DNA from: Amycolatopsis sp. CA-230715 | Lineage (GTDB): Bacteria; Actinomycetota; Actinomycetes; Mycobacteriales; Pseudonocardiaceae | Length of the DNA: 64,000 nucleotides | Reading direction: 5' to 3' | Assembly (NCBI RefSeq): GCF_018736145.1 | Contig: NZ_CP059997.1 | Coordinates: forward strand, 7,501,501-7,565,500 | In this document: one piece after another, positions 1-7,154 of the stretch | How the letters are laid out: each line of letters starts with the position of its first letter | How positions within the stretch are numbered: the first letter of the stretch is position 1 | Translations under genes and position numbers: made by a program | The notes under the pieces: model-generated | Told to the model about the DNA's origin: nothing | Seen by the model: the letters and a program-made list of their open reading frames with translations, nothing else | Database searches by the model: none

Positions 1-442
1 TGCCGCGGGCGGTGGTGCGGATCGTGAAGCCCTGGTGGAACGGGGCGGTGGTGGACAGCGGGTACGCGTAGTGCGGTCCGTCGCCGCTGGCGCCGCCGAG
101 CGGGTAGGCGGACGGGTTGAGGATGTCCCACGCCCAGAGCCTGCCGTCGCCCGCCAGGTAAACCTGACCACTGCAGGCGCCGCCGACCGGCATGCCGATC
201 CTGCGCAGCGCCGCCCCGGAGTACTCGGTTGGCGTGCCGCGCGAAAGCAGTGCGTTCACCGCGTCGGGCGTGAGGTTCTTGTCCTCGGGGACGGTGACGA
301 GCCGCGTTTCGTCGAGGCCGAGCGCCTCGGCGACACCGGGCCGGATGGTGAGCAGACCGAGCCCGGCTGCGCCGAGCGAAAGGAAGGTGCGGCGGGAAGG
401 ACCCGGCTCGCAGGAGCCGTCAGGGCAGCACGAATCGGACAC
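1..442 (-). CDS. GH116-family glycoside hydrolase (glucosylceramidase-like), N-terminal part, truncated by window edge
   Basis: Reads leftward off the window; only about 147 N-terminal residues are visible. A GTG start at 442 has a GGAGG ribosome site 6-7 bases upstream. The first 40 residues hold a twin-arginine signal (SRRTFLSLGAAGLGLL), so the enzyme is probably exported folded. Residues about 85-110 read RRIGMPVGG...GQVYLAGDG...WDILN, the hallmark opening of the GH116 N-terminal beta-domain (GBA2 and bacterial beta-glucosidase relatives). The family hydrolyses beta-glucosides or beta-xylosides; the substrate here is unknown because the catalytic (alpha/alpha)6 domain lies outside. A perfect 18-bp palindrome lies 44 bp upstream of the start, suggesting sugar-responsive repression. 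Family call is firm, substrate is not. Confidence 0.8.
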   Translation of the reverse strand, partial: MSDSCCPDGSCEPGPSRRTFLSLGAAGLGLLTIRPGVAEALGLDETRLVTVPEDKNLTPDAVNALLSRGTPTEYSGAALRRIGMPVGGACSGQVYLAGDGRLWAWDILNPSAYPLGGASGDGPHYAYPLSTTAPFHQGFTIRTTARG

Positions 443-485
443 GGGAGCCTCCACGCTGAGGCCAGCCGAGTAGCTACTGGCGGGT

Positions 486-503
486 TGAGTAATCGATTAC
501 TCA
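486..503. promoter_or_regulatory. Perfect 18-bp palindrome, probable LacI-family operator
   Basis: TGAGTAATCGATTACTCA is its own reverse complement. A central CG flanked by A/T-rich half-sites is the usual shape of a LacI-family operator. It sits between the GH116 start (442, leftward) and the 3' end of the PepSY gene. No LacI gene adjoins it in the window; the regulator may lie beyond the left edge. Confidence 0.6.
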
Positions 504-599
504 TGACGGTAATCAGGGCTGCTTGATCCGTCCATACGCCGAATGGCCCAGTTCCGCACCCGTGGCGGGTGGCGCCCCCGCGCGCCACCCGCCGGTGGA

Positions 600-968
600 T
601 CAGTCGTGCTCCATCTCGAGCACCGCGCCGGTCGCCTGCGAGACGTCGACCTCGATCCGGCCCTGCTTGCTGTTGCGGACCTCGACCTCCCAGCTCGGTT
701 CGCCCTTCGCGGTGTCGGGTTCGACGTTGAGCACCTCGCCGCCGTACTGGCCGGTGACGATCTTGCCCGCCTGGTCGGTCGAAATCTTCGGTGCCGTGGT
801 CGATCCCGGCGTGCCGGAGCCGGGCTGCGGTGCGGCGGGCGGTGCCGGTGCGGCCGGTGGCGCCGGGGGCGAGGGCGGTGTCGGTGCGTCGTTGCCGCAC
901 GCGGCCAGTCCGAGTGCCAGTCCCAGTGCGACGGTGGCGGTGGTGATTCCGGCTGTCGTGCGGTGCAT
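600..968 (-). CDS. PepSY-domain lipoprotein
   Basis: A 122-residue protein. The N-terminus is a lipoprotein signal with lipobox LAAC (Cys about residue 24), so it should be lipid-anchored on the outer face of the membrane. A Pro/Ala-rich linker (about residues 28-60) is followed by a PepSY-like domain (ISTDQAGKIV, EPSWEVEVRN, VDVSQATGAVLEMEHD). PepSY domains often occur as inhibitors or sensors next to peptidases or two-component systems, but no such partner adjoins it here. Start ATG at 968. Domain call is confident, role unknown. Confidence 0.8.
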   Translation of the reverse strand: MHRTTAGITTATVALGLALGLAACGNDAPTPPSPPAPPAAPAPPAAPQPGSGTPGSTTAPKISTDQAGKIVTGQYGGEVLNVEPDTAKGEPSWEVEVRNSKQGRIEVDVSQATGAVLEMEHD

Positions 969-1314
969 GGTCGCGGGCTCCAGTCTCAGGTTGCGTTCCG
1001 AACGGTTTCACCGTCTCTCACGCGCGCGGCCGCCGCATCGGTGAGACCCCTGAGGGTGACCCGTGGAGCGACCCCGAAGTGTGCCTCAGGGTGAGCGTTC
1101 GGATCCGGCCCGTAAGCCTCCGAGCAGGGCATTTGGCGGACAGTTGGTGAAACGGCAACGGCAATACCTGTCTCAATGAGAGCTTTGATGCTTTATGTCC
1201 GAATTATTGATGGAAACGACGCACATCGAATAGCCCGTGAGCCAGCGAAACCGAGTCGGAGGCGGTTAGGGTCACACCCCTGTTCATCCCAAGTGGCACG
1301 CATCCAGGAGGTCA
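969..1314. other. Intergenic region between the lipoprotein and the MHS transporter
   Basis: About 346 bp without a convincing gene; it must hold the divergent promoters of both neighbours. The stretch 1140-1215 is distinctly A/T-richer than its surroundings and contains the small palindrome TCTCAATGAGA (1171-1181), a possible regulator site. No hairpin terminator or RNA gene recognised. Confidence 0.4.
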
Positions 1315-2673
1315 GTGCGCGATATGGAAGAGGCGGCGGTGTCGAGGCCAACCGTGGACGAACGGACCCTCAGAAGGGCTGTTATCGCATCCGCGATGGG
1401 CAATGCGACCGAGTGGTACGACTACGGCGTGTTCACCTCCGGTGTCGTGCTGACGACGATCGGATCGGTGTTCTTCCCGGAAGGAACCCAAGCCGCGGCC
1501 GTGCTGAAGGGGCTGGCGCTGGTAGCGGTCGGCTTCATCGTGCGCCCGTTCGGCGGTGCGTTCTTCGGGCCGTTGGGCGACAAGCTCGGCAGGCAAAAGG
1601 TCCTCGCGATGACCATCCTGCTGATGTCCGGCTGCACCTTCCTCGTCGGCTGCCTCCCGAGCTACGACAGCATCGGTATCGGTGCCCCGATCCTGCTGCT
1701 CCTGCTGCGCATGATCCAAGGCTTCTCGACCGGCGGTGAATACGGCGGCGCGGCGACGTTCATCGCCGAATACGCGCCGACGAAACGGCGGGGGTTCTGG
1801 GGCAGCTTCCTCGAAATGGGCACGCTGGCCGGATACGTCCTCGGCAACACGGTGGTGCTCGTCGCGGCGTTGGCGCTGTCCACCGAACAACTCGAGTCGT
1901 GGGGCTGGCGAATTCCGTTCTTCATCGCGCTGCCGCTCGGCCTCGTCGGGCTCTACCTGCGGTCGAAGCTCGAGGACACGCCGGAATTCCGGCGGCTCGA
2001 CGCGGCGGGGGAGAAGGCGGAGAAGGCGCCCCTCAAGGAGACCTTCGCGCGCAACTGGCGGATGATCCTCAACCTCATCGGCATCGTGTTGCTGCTCAAC
2101 ATCGCGGACTACATGCTGCTGACGACGATGCCGTCGTACTTCACCAGCACGCTGAAGATCGACGACAACACCGCGACGCTGATCGTGATCGGGGTCGAGC
2201 TGTTCCAGATCCTGCTGATCGCGCCGCTCGGTGCGCTGTCGGACCGGATCGGCCGGAAACCGTTGCTGCTCACCGCTGCCATCGGGTTCGCGGTACTGAG
2301 CTGGCCGTCGTTCAAGCTGATGCAGACCGGCAGCATCGCGCTGCTGATCGTCGGGTTCCTGATCGTGGCCACCCTGCTGGTGTTCATGCTCGCGGTGATC
2401 GGGTCCACGTTCCCCGCGATGTTTCCGACCAGGGTCCGGTACGGCTCGTTCGCGATCGGGTACAACCTGTCCACGTCGATCTTCGGTGGCACCTGCGGGG
2501 TGATCGTGACCGCGCTCATCCAGGGCACCGGCGACAAGGACTGGCCCGCGTACTACCTGATCGTCGCGGCGCTCATCGCGATCGTGCCGATCATCAAGAT
2601 CCCGGAGACCTCGGGCGTCCCGATCGAACAGATCGACGACACCGCTCCGGACGCGAAGAAGGCCGCCGTCTGA
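1315..2673 (+). CDS. MFS transporter, metabolite:H+ symporter (MHS/ProP-like) family
   Basis: 452 residues with about 12 hydrophobic segments. Diagnostic features: an N-terminal GNATEWYDYG motif typical of the MHS branch, the MFS loop motif GDKLGRQKVL after TM2, and EYAPTKRRGFWGSFLEMG in the TM4-TM5 region. MHS members import osmolytes, dicarboxylates or aromatic acids with protons; the substrate cannot be told from sequence alone. AGGAGG at 1306-1311 is very close to GTG 1315 and better spaced for ATG 1324, so the true start may be three codons later. Transcribed alone. Confidence 0.88.
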   Translation: MRDMEEAAVSRPTVDERTLRRAVIASAMGNATEWYDYGVFTSGVVLTTIGSVFFPEGTQAAAVLKGLALVAVGFIVRPFGGAFFGPLGDKLGRQKVLAMTILLMSGCTFLVGCLPSYDSIGIGAPILLLLLRMIQGFSTGGEYGGAATFIAEYAPTKRRGFWGSFLEMGTLAGYVLGNTVVLVAALALSTEQLESWGWRIPFFIALPLGLVGLYLRSKLEDTPEFRRLDAAGEKAEKAPLKETFARNWRMILNLIGIVLLLNIADYMLLTTMPSYFTSTLKIDDNTATLIVIGVELFQILLIAPLGALSDRIGRKPLLLTAAIGFAVLSWPSFKLMQTGSIALLIVGFLIVATLLVFMLAVIGSTFPAMFPTRVRYGSFAIGYNLSTSIFGGTCGVIVTALIQGTGDKDWPAYYLIVAALIAIVPIIKIPETSGVPIEQIDDTAPDAKKAAV

Positions 2674-2703
2674 CGACGGCGACCTGAAAGTTCGACTCGG
2701 TTG

Positions 2704-2774
2704 GGCAGTGGCCGGCGGTCAAGGATGCCGTCGGCCCACTGCCGAACTTCGGTGTTACTGCACTTCGGTGTTAC
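2704..2774. repeat. Hairpin plus 13-bp direct repeat downstream of the MHS gene
   Basis: GGCAGTGG (2704-2711) pairs with CCACTGCC (2736-2743), with partial extra pairing inside (2712-2735), a plausible bidirectional terminator between convergent genes. Directly after it ACTTCGGTGTTAC occurs twice (2746-2758 and 2762-2774); the second copy contains the stop codon of the small leftward gene. Confidence 0.45.
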
Positions 2775-2902
2775 GGAGCGACGACCTCCGCCGGGGCGGC
2801 GGTGGCGGCCTGGGAAGCGACGTGGCGCCGGATCCACGCCGTCAGACCAGCGGCCACACCCACTGCCACCGCGGTCTCGATCGCCAACGCAGCGAACAGC
2901 AT
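2771..2902 (-). CDS. Small single-pass membrane protein, function unknown
   Basis: A 43-residue protein beginning MLFAALAIETAVAVG: one transmembrane helix (about residues 2-22), then a basic WIRRHV stretch and an Ala-rich tail. The longer frame beginning at 2959 is not preferred, because a strong AGGAGGA site ends 6-7 bases before the ATG at 2902. Not assignable to a family from sequence alone; the strong ribosome site makes translation likely. Confidence 0.55.
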   Translation of the reverse strand: MLFAALAIETAVAVGVAAGLTAWIRRHVASQAATAAPAEVVAP

Positions 2903-3025
2903 TTGCTTCCTCCTCGTAAGAGTCTCGGTTGGATTCCGACTCCCGGATCCACCCTGCATATCGCCGGAGGAGTCGTTAGTATTTCGCCCCTACAGCCCTG
3001 ATACGGGTGATGTCCAACACCCTCC

Positions 3026-3583
3026 TCAAGGCCGTGCTAACGGCGTCTTTCCCCAGGGTTTGAAGACGGACAGCACGGTGCATGTGGTGTACATCGTGAG
3101 TGAGACGCAGCCCGAGCCGAGTAGTGCGCTCACCCCGGAGCTGCCGATGTCGGCGAGCTGGTCCGGCGGGGTGGCGTCCACCACGGCGGAGAAGTTCGCG
3201 TACCCGGGGACGAGTGAGAACGGGATCAGCACCAGCGCGATCGTGGTGAGCACCAGTTTCACCAGCACCCACCAGTAGCGCACCAGGCCCCACTTCGTGA
3301 TCAGGCCCAGTGTCACCCCGCTCAGGAAAGCGAGCAGGCTGAGCGGGATCAGCGCCAGTTCGCCGAGCACCACCAGCACGCGGAGGATCGCGTGCTGGAG
3401 CTCAGGACGATCGGTGACCAGCGCCGTGACACCGAGCGTCAGGTCACCGATCGTCACCCCCAGCCAGCCGACCGAGAAGATCACGTGCGCGGTGGTCGTG
3501 GTACGGCGGAACCCGCGGGAGGCCAGGAGGCCCTTGCCGGATTCCGCCGCGGTCCGCTGACGGACCTCGCCACCTTTGCCCAT
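3026..3583 (-). CDS. DUF2269-like integral membrane protein
   Basis: 185 residues with about four transmembrane helices (near residues 32-55, 62-85, 100-125 and 150-170). The layout, with THAHVIFSVGWLG-like start of TM1 and a KWGLVRYWWVLVKL loop, resembles DUF2269/predicted integral membrane proteins common in actinomycetes. Start ATG 3583 has GAGGAG about 8 bases upstream. No function is known for the family. It precedes no obvious operon partner; the SDR gene upstream has the same direction with a 114-bp gap. Confidence 0.6.
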   Translation of the reverse strand: MGKGGEVRQRTAAESGKGLLASRGFRRTTTTAHVIFSVGWLGVTIGDLTLGVTALVTDRPELQHAILRVLVVLGELALIPLSLLAFLSGVTLGLITKWGLVRYWWVLVKLVLTTIALVLIPFSLVPGYANFSAVVDATPPDQLADIGSSGVSALLGSGCVSLTMYTTCTVLSVFKPWGKTPLARP

Positions 3584-3697
3584 GATGCGCGCTCCTCGGT
3601 CGTCCTCGTTCGGTACGCGTTCATCGTGGCCGGGCAGGCCGGGGGTGCGCGTCCGACGACGAGCGGCAGAGTGCTTACGCCCGTGGACGTAGGGGAT

Positions 3698-4483
3698 CTA
3701 CGCCACGGTCCTGAGCATCCCGCCGTCGACCACGTAGTCGGCGCCGGTGATGTTGGAAGCCTTGTCCGAAGCCAGGAACGCGACCACGGCCGCCACTTCG
3801 GCCGGCTCGCCGACCCGGCCGCTCGGGATCGACATCGACTCGGGGACCAGCCGGTCCATGACCTCCTCGGCGGTGACACCCGCCTGCGCGGCCATCATGT
3901 GCGCGAACCCGCCCTCGTCCATCCACAGTGGAGTGCGGACCGGGCCCGGCGACACGGTGTTGACCCGGATGCCCTGCGGCGCCAGCTCGTCCGCCAGCGC
4001 CTTGCCGAAGTTCGCGAGCGCCGCCTTCGCCGCGCTGTACGGCGCGATCATCCCCGCGGGCATCCGCGAGTTCACCGATCCCACCGTCACGATGTTCGCG
4101 CCGGATTTGCCCGCCAGCAGCGGAACCGCGGCCCGTACCGCGCGCACCGCGCTGAACAGGGTGATGTCGAAGATCCGGTACCACTGCTCGTCGGTGAAGG
4201 TCGCCGCCGACGCACCAGGCTCGCTCGCGCCGACGTTGTTGACGAGGATGTCCAGACCACCGGCCGCCGCGATCAGTTCGGCTGGCCCTTCCGCCGTGGC
4301 GAGGTCCACCTCGACCGCCGTCACGTCGTGCTCCGCGCAGAGCTTTTCCAAACCTTCGCTCGAACCACGCGAGCCGACGACCACCCGCGCGCCTTCCTCC
4401 GCCAGCGCCCGCGCCACCGCGAGCCCGATCCCCTTGCTGCCACCCGTAACCACCGCTGTCCTGTGCTGAAGCATGAGTTCCAT
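3698..4483 (-). CDS. SDR-family NAD(P)-dependent oxidoreductase
   Basis: 261 residues, a full classical short-chain dehydrogenase. Visible motifs: cofactor loop TGGSKGIG near residue 14, NNVGAS (about 88) after beta4, catalytic Ser in GSVNSR, and Tyr-x3-Lys in PYSAAKAAL (about 148-152), followed by INTVSPGPV-type segment (VNTVSPGPVRTPL). C-terminal AADYVVDGG closes the fold as in FabG-like reductases. It would oxidise or reduce a hydroxyl/ketone group with NAD(P)H; the substrate is unknown. ATG 4483 has only a weak ribosome site; ATG 4474 is an alternative. Probably transcribed with the membrane protein downstream. Confidence 0.88.
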   Translation of the reverse strand: MELMLQHRTAVVTGGSKGIGLAVARALAEEGARVVVGSRGSSEGLEKLCAEHDVTAVEVDLATAEGPAELIAAAGGLDILVNNVGASEPGASAATFTDEQWYRIFDITLFSAVRAVRAAVPLLAGKSGANIVTVGSVNSRMPAGMIAPYSAAKAALANFGKALADELAPQGIRVNTVSPGPVRTPLWMDEGGFAHMMAAQAGVTAEEVMDRLVPESMSIPSGRVGEPAEVAAVVAFLASDKASNITGADYVVDGGMLRTVA

Positions 4484-4757
4484 GCCGCAAAGCCTGCCGT
4501 GGCACCGAATCCCGCGCTGGCGGCAATCGGACTGTGTTGTCTATCGGTCGTCAAAATTTGCGCTGCCGGGGGCGCGGCTCCCAGCTCGACCCGCCGGTTG
4601 GTCGCGTCGGCGCCCCCGCCATCGCAAATTTAGAGGGCCCTGGGGGCCCTGCGACCGACTGCACGCTCCCGCCGCGCGGGGCGCGTCGGATCGCCGGTGG
4701 GTGGCTGGGTTTTGCATGGCCGCGCCTTCGGCGCGGACCTCGCGGCACTCGGAGGTA

Positions 4758-4811
4758 GGTGGGCGAGTGTGCAGAAGGGAAGTGGGTGGGCGAGTGTGGA
4801 GAAGGCTGTGC
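4758..4811. repeat. Two tandem copies of a 27-bp unit
   Basis: Copies start at 4758 and 4785. The first 21 bases match with one difference (GGTGGGCGAGTGTG, then C or G, then AGAAGG). Function unknown; it lies in non-coding DNA just before the large hairpin. Confidence 0.6.
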
Positions 4812-4830
4812 GGCCGTGCGGGCGGGTGGG

Positions 4831-4892
4831 CGGTTGACACCACACCGGGCCGGCATGACCCCCATCGCGCCGGACCGGTGTGGTGTCAACCG
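4831..4892. terminator. 18-bp perfect inverted repeat, strong hairpin
   Basis: CGGTTGACACCACACCGG (4831-4848) pairs perfectly with 4875-4892 across a 26-base loop. No T-run follows. It could be a terminator between divergent transcription units, a binding site for a dimeric regulator, or one end of a small mobile repeat; an intergenic position between two divergent starts is odd for a terminator. Confidence 0.45.
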
Positions 4893-5057
4893 GGTCTTCG
4901 TGATCTTGACTTCGCGACTCCGACGAAGCCTCACCCGCATCGGTTCCCCGGTGTGCCAATGATTTTGGGTGGATTCCGATCGTGGCTCCTCGCGCTGCGG
5001 GGCGATCGTGCTCCCGCGCCGGGTGGATGCCGGGGCCGTGGCTGGTGTACGGTTATG

Positions 5058-5073
5058 GCAACCACATGGTTGC
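5058..5073. promoter_or_regulatory. Operator-like inverted repeat upstream of the SRPBCC-ArsR operon
   Basis: GCAACC-ACAT-GGTTGC is a perfect 6-4-6 inverted repeat 13 bp before the SRPBCC start, in the position expected for autoregulation by the ArsR protein encoded next in the operon. ArsR-family sites of this SRPBCC-linked branch commonly have GGTTGC half-sites (family knowledge, not tested here). Confidence 0.5.
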
Positions 5074-5086
5074 AATGGAGGTCGTG

Positions 5087-5515
5087 ATGACGGTGCCCGA
5101 TCGGATCGAGCGGCAGATCGAACTCGCCCACCGGCCGGAGGCGGTGTGGGCGGCGCTGACCACCGCGGAAGGGCTCGGCGGCTGGTTCGGTTCCGAGGCC
5201 GACGTGGATCTGCGACCCGGCGGCGAGGCGCACGTCCGCTGGGGCGACGAGCATTCGGCCACGCTGTGGATCCAGGTCGTCGAGCCGCCGAGCCGGTTCG
5301 CCTACACCTGGGCGATCTACGGGCTTCCCGAGAGCGACCCGCGCCGGACCTACGTCGAGTTCACCCTGGTCCCCGATGGCGACGGCACCCGGTTGACGGT
5401 GGTGGAGACCGGTTTCGCGCAGCTGCCGGACGAGCTGAAGGCCACCTACGACGGGAACGTGTCCGGCTGGCGCAAGGAACTGGGCGAGCTGGTGGACTAC
5501 CTCGATGCCGCCTGA
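5087..5515 (+). CDS. SRPBCC (AHSA1-like) domain protein
   Basis: 142 residues when started at ATG 5087, which has GGAGGT at 5077-5082; the longer frame starting further left is not supported. The START/AHSA1 fold is indicated by IERQIELAHRPEAVWAALT, the WFGSEADVDLRPGG loop, and a C-terminal helix GWRKELGELVDYLDA. Such proteins bind hydrophobic ligands or assist other proteins. The downstream ArsR gene overlaps its end by 11 bp, the common AHSA1-ArsR pairing, in which the repressor controls the operon. Confidence 0.82.
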   Translation: MTVPDRIERQIELAHRPEAVWAALTTAEGLGGWFGSEADVDLRPGGEAHVRWGDEHSATLWIQVVEPPSRFAYTWAIYGLPESDPRRTYVEFTLVPDGDGTRLTVVETGFAQLPDELKATYDGNVSGWRKELGELVDYLDAA

Positions 5516-5858
5516 GGACGACGCGGAAGCGGTCGCGGCGGCGGTGTTCGCCGCGCTCGCCGACCCCACCCGGCGCGCGCTGCTCGCCGAGCTGGCGAGC
5601 CGCGGTCCCGCCACCGCGACCGATCTCGCGGCACGCTTGCCGATTTCGAGGCAGGCGATCGCCAAGCACCTCGCGCTCCTCTCGGACGCTGGTCTGGTCC
5701 ACGCGGAGCAGGGCGAGCGCCGCCGCGTGCGGTTCCACCTCCGCTCGGCGCCGATGGCAGTGGCGCAGTCCTTCCTCGCCGCGCTCGCCCGCGACTGGGA
5801 TCGGAACCTGTCCTCGCTCGCGGACTACCTCGGTGCCCGACCGTCCGATTCGGACTGA
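5505..5858 (+). CDS. ArsR-family winged-helix transcriptional repressor
   Basis: 117 residues. FAALADPTRRALLAEL begins the HTH domain and LPISRQAIAKHLALL is the recognition-helix region (about residues 45-60), followed by the winged hairpin AGLVHAEQGERRRVRFHL. The metal-binding Cys motif of arsenic sensors is absent, as in the SRPBCC-linked, non-metal branch. It overlaps the upstream gene by 11 bp and the next by 1 bp (TGATG), so all three are translationally coupled. Its probable operator is 5058-5073. Confidence 0.88.
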   Translation: MPPEDDAEAVAAAVFAALADPTRRALLAELASRGPATATDLAARLPISRQAIAKHLALLSDAGLVHAEQGERRRVRFHLRSAPMAVAQSFLAALARDWDRNLSSLADYLGARPSDSD

Positions 5859-6208
5859 TGTGGTTCGATCGGGCGGTGCTCGTGTTTCGGTCGATCGCGT
5901 TGTTCGTGCTCGCGGCGGTACTGGAGATCGGTGGCGCCTGGCTCGTGTGGCAGGGGCTGCGCGAGCATCGGGGCTGGTTCTGGATCGGTGGCGGCGTGGT
6001 GGCGCTCGGGCTCTACGGCGTCGTCGCCACGCTGCAGCCGGACGCCCAGTTCGGCCGCATCCTCGCCGGGTACGGCGGCGTGTTCGTCGCGGGATCGCTG
6101 GTGTGGGGCATGGTCGCCGACGGCTACCGCCCCGACCGGTTCGACGTGCTCGGCGCGCTGATCTGCCTCGCGGGCGTGGCCGTGATCATGTACGCGCCTC
6201 GCGGGTGA
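5858..6208 (+). CDS. YnfA/UPF0060-family small membrane protein
   Basis: 116 residues, four transmembrane helices. Family signature: SIALFVLAAVLEIGGAWLVWQGLREHRG at the N-terminus and LGALICLAGVAVIMYAPRG at the C-terminus. The family is related to small multidrug-resistance efflux proteins and has been linked to compound efflux in enterobacteria; the substrate here is unknown. The ATG overlaps the ArsR stop codon, making it the third gene of an SRPBCC-ArsR-YnfA operon. Usual family length is about 105-110 residues, so a start a few codons later is possible. Confidence 0.85.
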   Translation: MWFDRAVLVFRSIALFVLAAVLEIGGAWLVWQGLREHRGWFWIGGGVVALGLYGVVATLQPDAQFGRILAGYGGVFVAGSLVWGMVADGYRPDRFDVLGALICLAGVAVIMYAPRG

Positions 6209-6476
6209 GGTCGGCCCGCCGGTACTGCTCGCGCGCCCCGGGCAGACCGAGCCGCCAGATCCGGCGCCACACCCAGCCGGGCAGGACCCTGCTGCGCTCC
6301 TCGCGCGCCACCGATCCCCTGCGGTGCTCGGCGACCTCGACCTGGGCGGGGTGCCGGACCAGGCCGGTCACCGACACTACCGGTCTCTCGGGCGGAACCG
6401 GGTGCACTCGTGCGAACTCCGGCAGTCCGAATCGCGTCAGCTTCGCCGCTCACTGGCCGACGGGAAGGGCTGTCAT
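6186..6476 (-). pseudogene. Possible broken reading frame downstream of TetR
   Basis: From ATG 6476 the frame reads MTALPVGQ, then a TGA (6450-6452), then continues open (AAKLTRFGLPEFARVHPVPP, followed by VSVTGLVRHPAQVEVAE) to 6186. Codon usage through the stop looks gene-like, and the start lies just after an operator-like element at the TetR stop. It could be a gene damaged by one nonsense change and truncated at the 3' side; the VTGLVRHPA stretch faintly recalls N-termini of molybdopterin oxidoreductases. It overlaps the YnfA 3' end on the other strand. Tentative. Confidence 0.3.
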
Positions 6477-6488
6477 GCGGGCAGTATA

Positions 6489-6508
6489 TTAGATAGATGC
6501 CTCTATTA
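6489..6508. promoter_or_regulatory. TetR operator-like element, copy at the tetR 3' end
   Basis: TTAGATAGATGCCTCTATTA closely matches the element at 7105-7124 (same flanks TTAGATAG and CTCTAT, central ATGC versus GCAT). It contains the TetR stop codon and sits 12 bp before the broken frame at 6476, so it may have controlled that frame. Confidence 0.45.
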
Positions 6509-7087
6509 CGACTGGAGCAGTGCCGTCACGCAGTCCGCGGCCAGCTCCTCGGCGTACTTGGGGATCTTCTTGCCAGCGCGGTAGTTCCGCCGCACCAGCG
6601 CGTAGGGGATGTCGACCAGTGCGATCCGCACCTGCTCGACGTCGCTCGGCGAATCGTGCCCGAGCGCGGTCGCCAGCTTCCTGATCTCCTTGGTGACCCG
6701 CCGGTTCGCGCGATCGAGGCGCTCGCGCTCGCCCTCCGGCCAGTCCGCTCTGCCGAAGTCGGCCGCGCTGTAGAGCAGGATCGCGGCGTCCCGCGGGTTT
6801 TCCCGGCTCCAGCCCACCACATGGGCCGCGCCCGCTCGCGCCGAGGTGAGGGGATCCCGGTCGGCGATCGCATCGAGGAAACCCGCCTGGAACCGGTCGA
6901 GCGAACGCAGCCACAGCGCGGCCAGCAGGTCCGGCCGCCCGGGGAACCGGTGGTACACCGATCCGCTCGGCGCGCCTGCTTTGCGGGCGACCGCGGCCAT
7001 CGTGACCCCGCGTGGCCCTTCCTCTTCGGCGAGCTGCGCGGCGGCGTCGAGCAGGCTCTCGGTGTCGTGCTGTGGCGGTCGTCCCAT
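6506..7087 (-). CDS. TetR/AcrR-family transcriptional regulator
   Basis: 193 residues. The N-terminal HTH is clear: ESLLDAAAQLAEEEG, VTMAAVARKAGAPSGSVYHRFPGRPDLLAAL (about residues 10-58), with GSVYHRF the recognition helix. The C-terminal ligand-binding domain is divergent, as usual. It is divergent from an SRPBCC gene at 7155 with a 67-bp gap containing an operator-like element; a second copy lies at its own 3' end. The likely role is autorepression plus control of the neighbour. Ligand unknown. Confidence 0.88.
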   Translation of the reverse strand: MGRPPQHDTESLLDAAAQLAEEEGPRGVTMAAVARKAGAPSGSVYHRFPGRPDLLAALWLRSLDRFQAGFLDAIADRDPLTSARAGAAHVVGWSRENPRDAAILLYSAADFGRADWPEGERERLDRANRRVTKEIRKLATALGHDSPSDVEQVRIALVDIPYALVRRNYRAGKKIPKYAEELAADCVTALLQS

Positions 7088-7104
7088 GAGGCTATCCTAG
7101 CTTT

Positions 7105-7124
7105 TTAGATAGGCATCTCTATAA
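7105..7124. promoter_or_regulatory. TetR operator-like element between tetR and the SRPBCC gene
   Basis: TTAGATAGGCATCTCTATAA forms an imperfect palindrome (AGATAG/CTCTAT) 17 bp upstream of the TetR start and 30 bp upstream of the divergent gene, the normal place for a TetR autoregulatory site. Confidence 0.55.
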
Positions 7125-7154
7125 TCGGAAACCGGGCGGAGAACGGAGGCTGAG

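Larger units (their letters stand above)
4484..5086. other. 603-bp structured non-coding region
   Basis: No frame here looks like a real protein. It contains a 9-bp inverted repeat AAATTTGCG/CGCAAATTT (4554-4562 and 4623-4631, 60 bp apart), a short GGGCCCTGGGGGCCC element (about 4636-4650), two 27-bp tandem units (4758-4811), a strong 18-bp hairpin (4831-4892) and an operator-like repeat next to the following gene. Confidence 0.5.

Noticed and set aside
4831..4892. Terminal inverted repeat of an insertion sequence
   Set aside because: No transposase frame or target duplication lies on either side; the arms face each other across only 26 bases.
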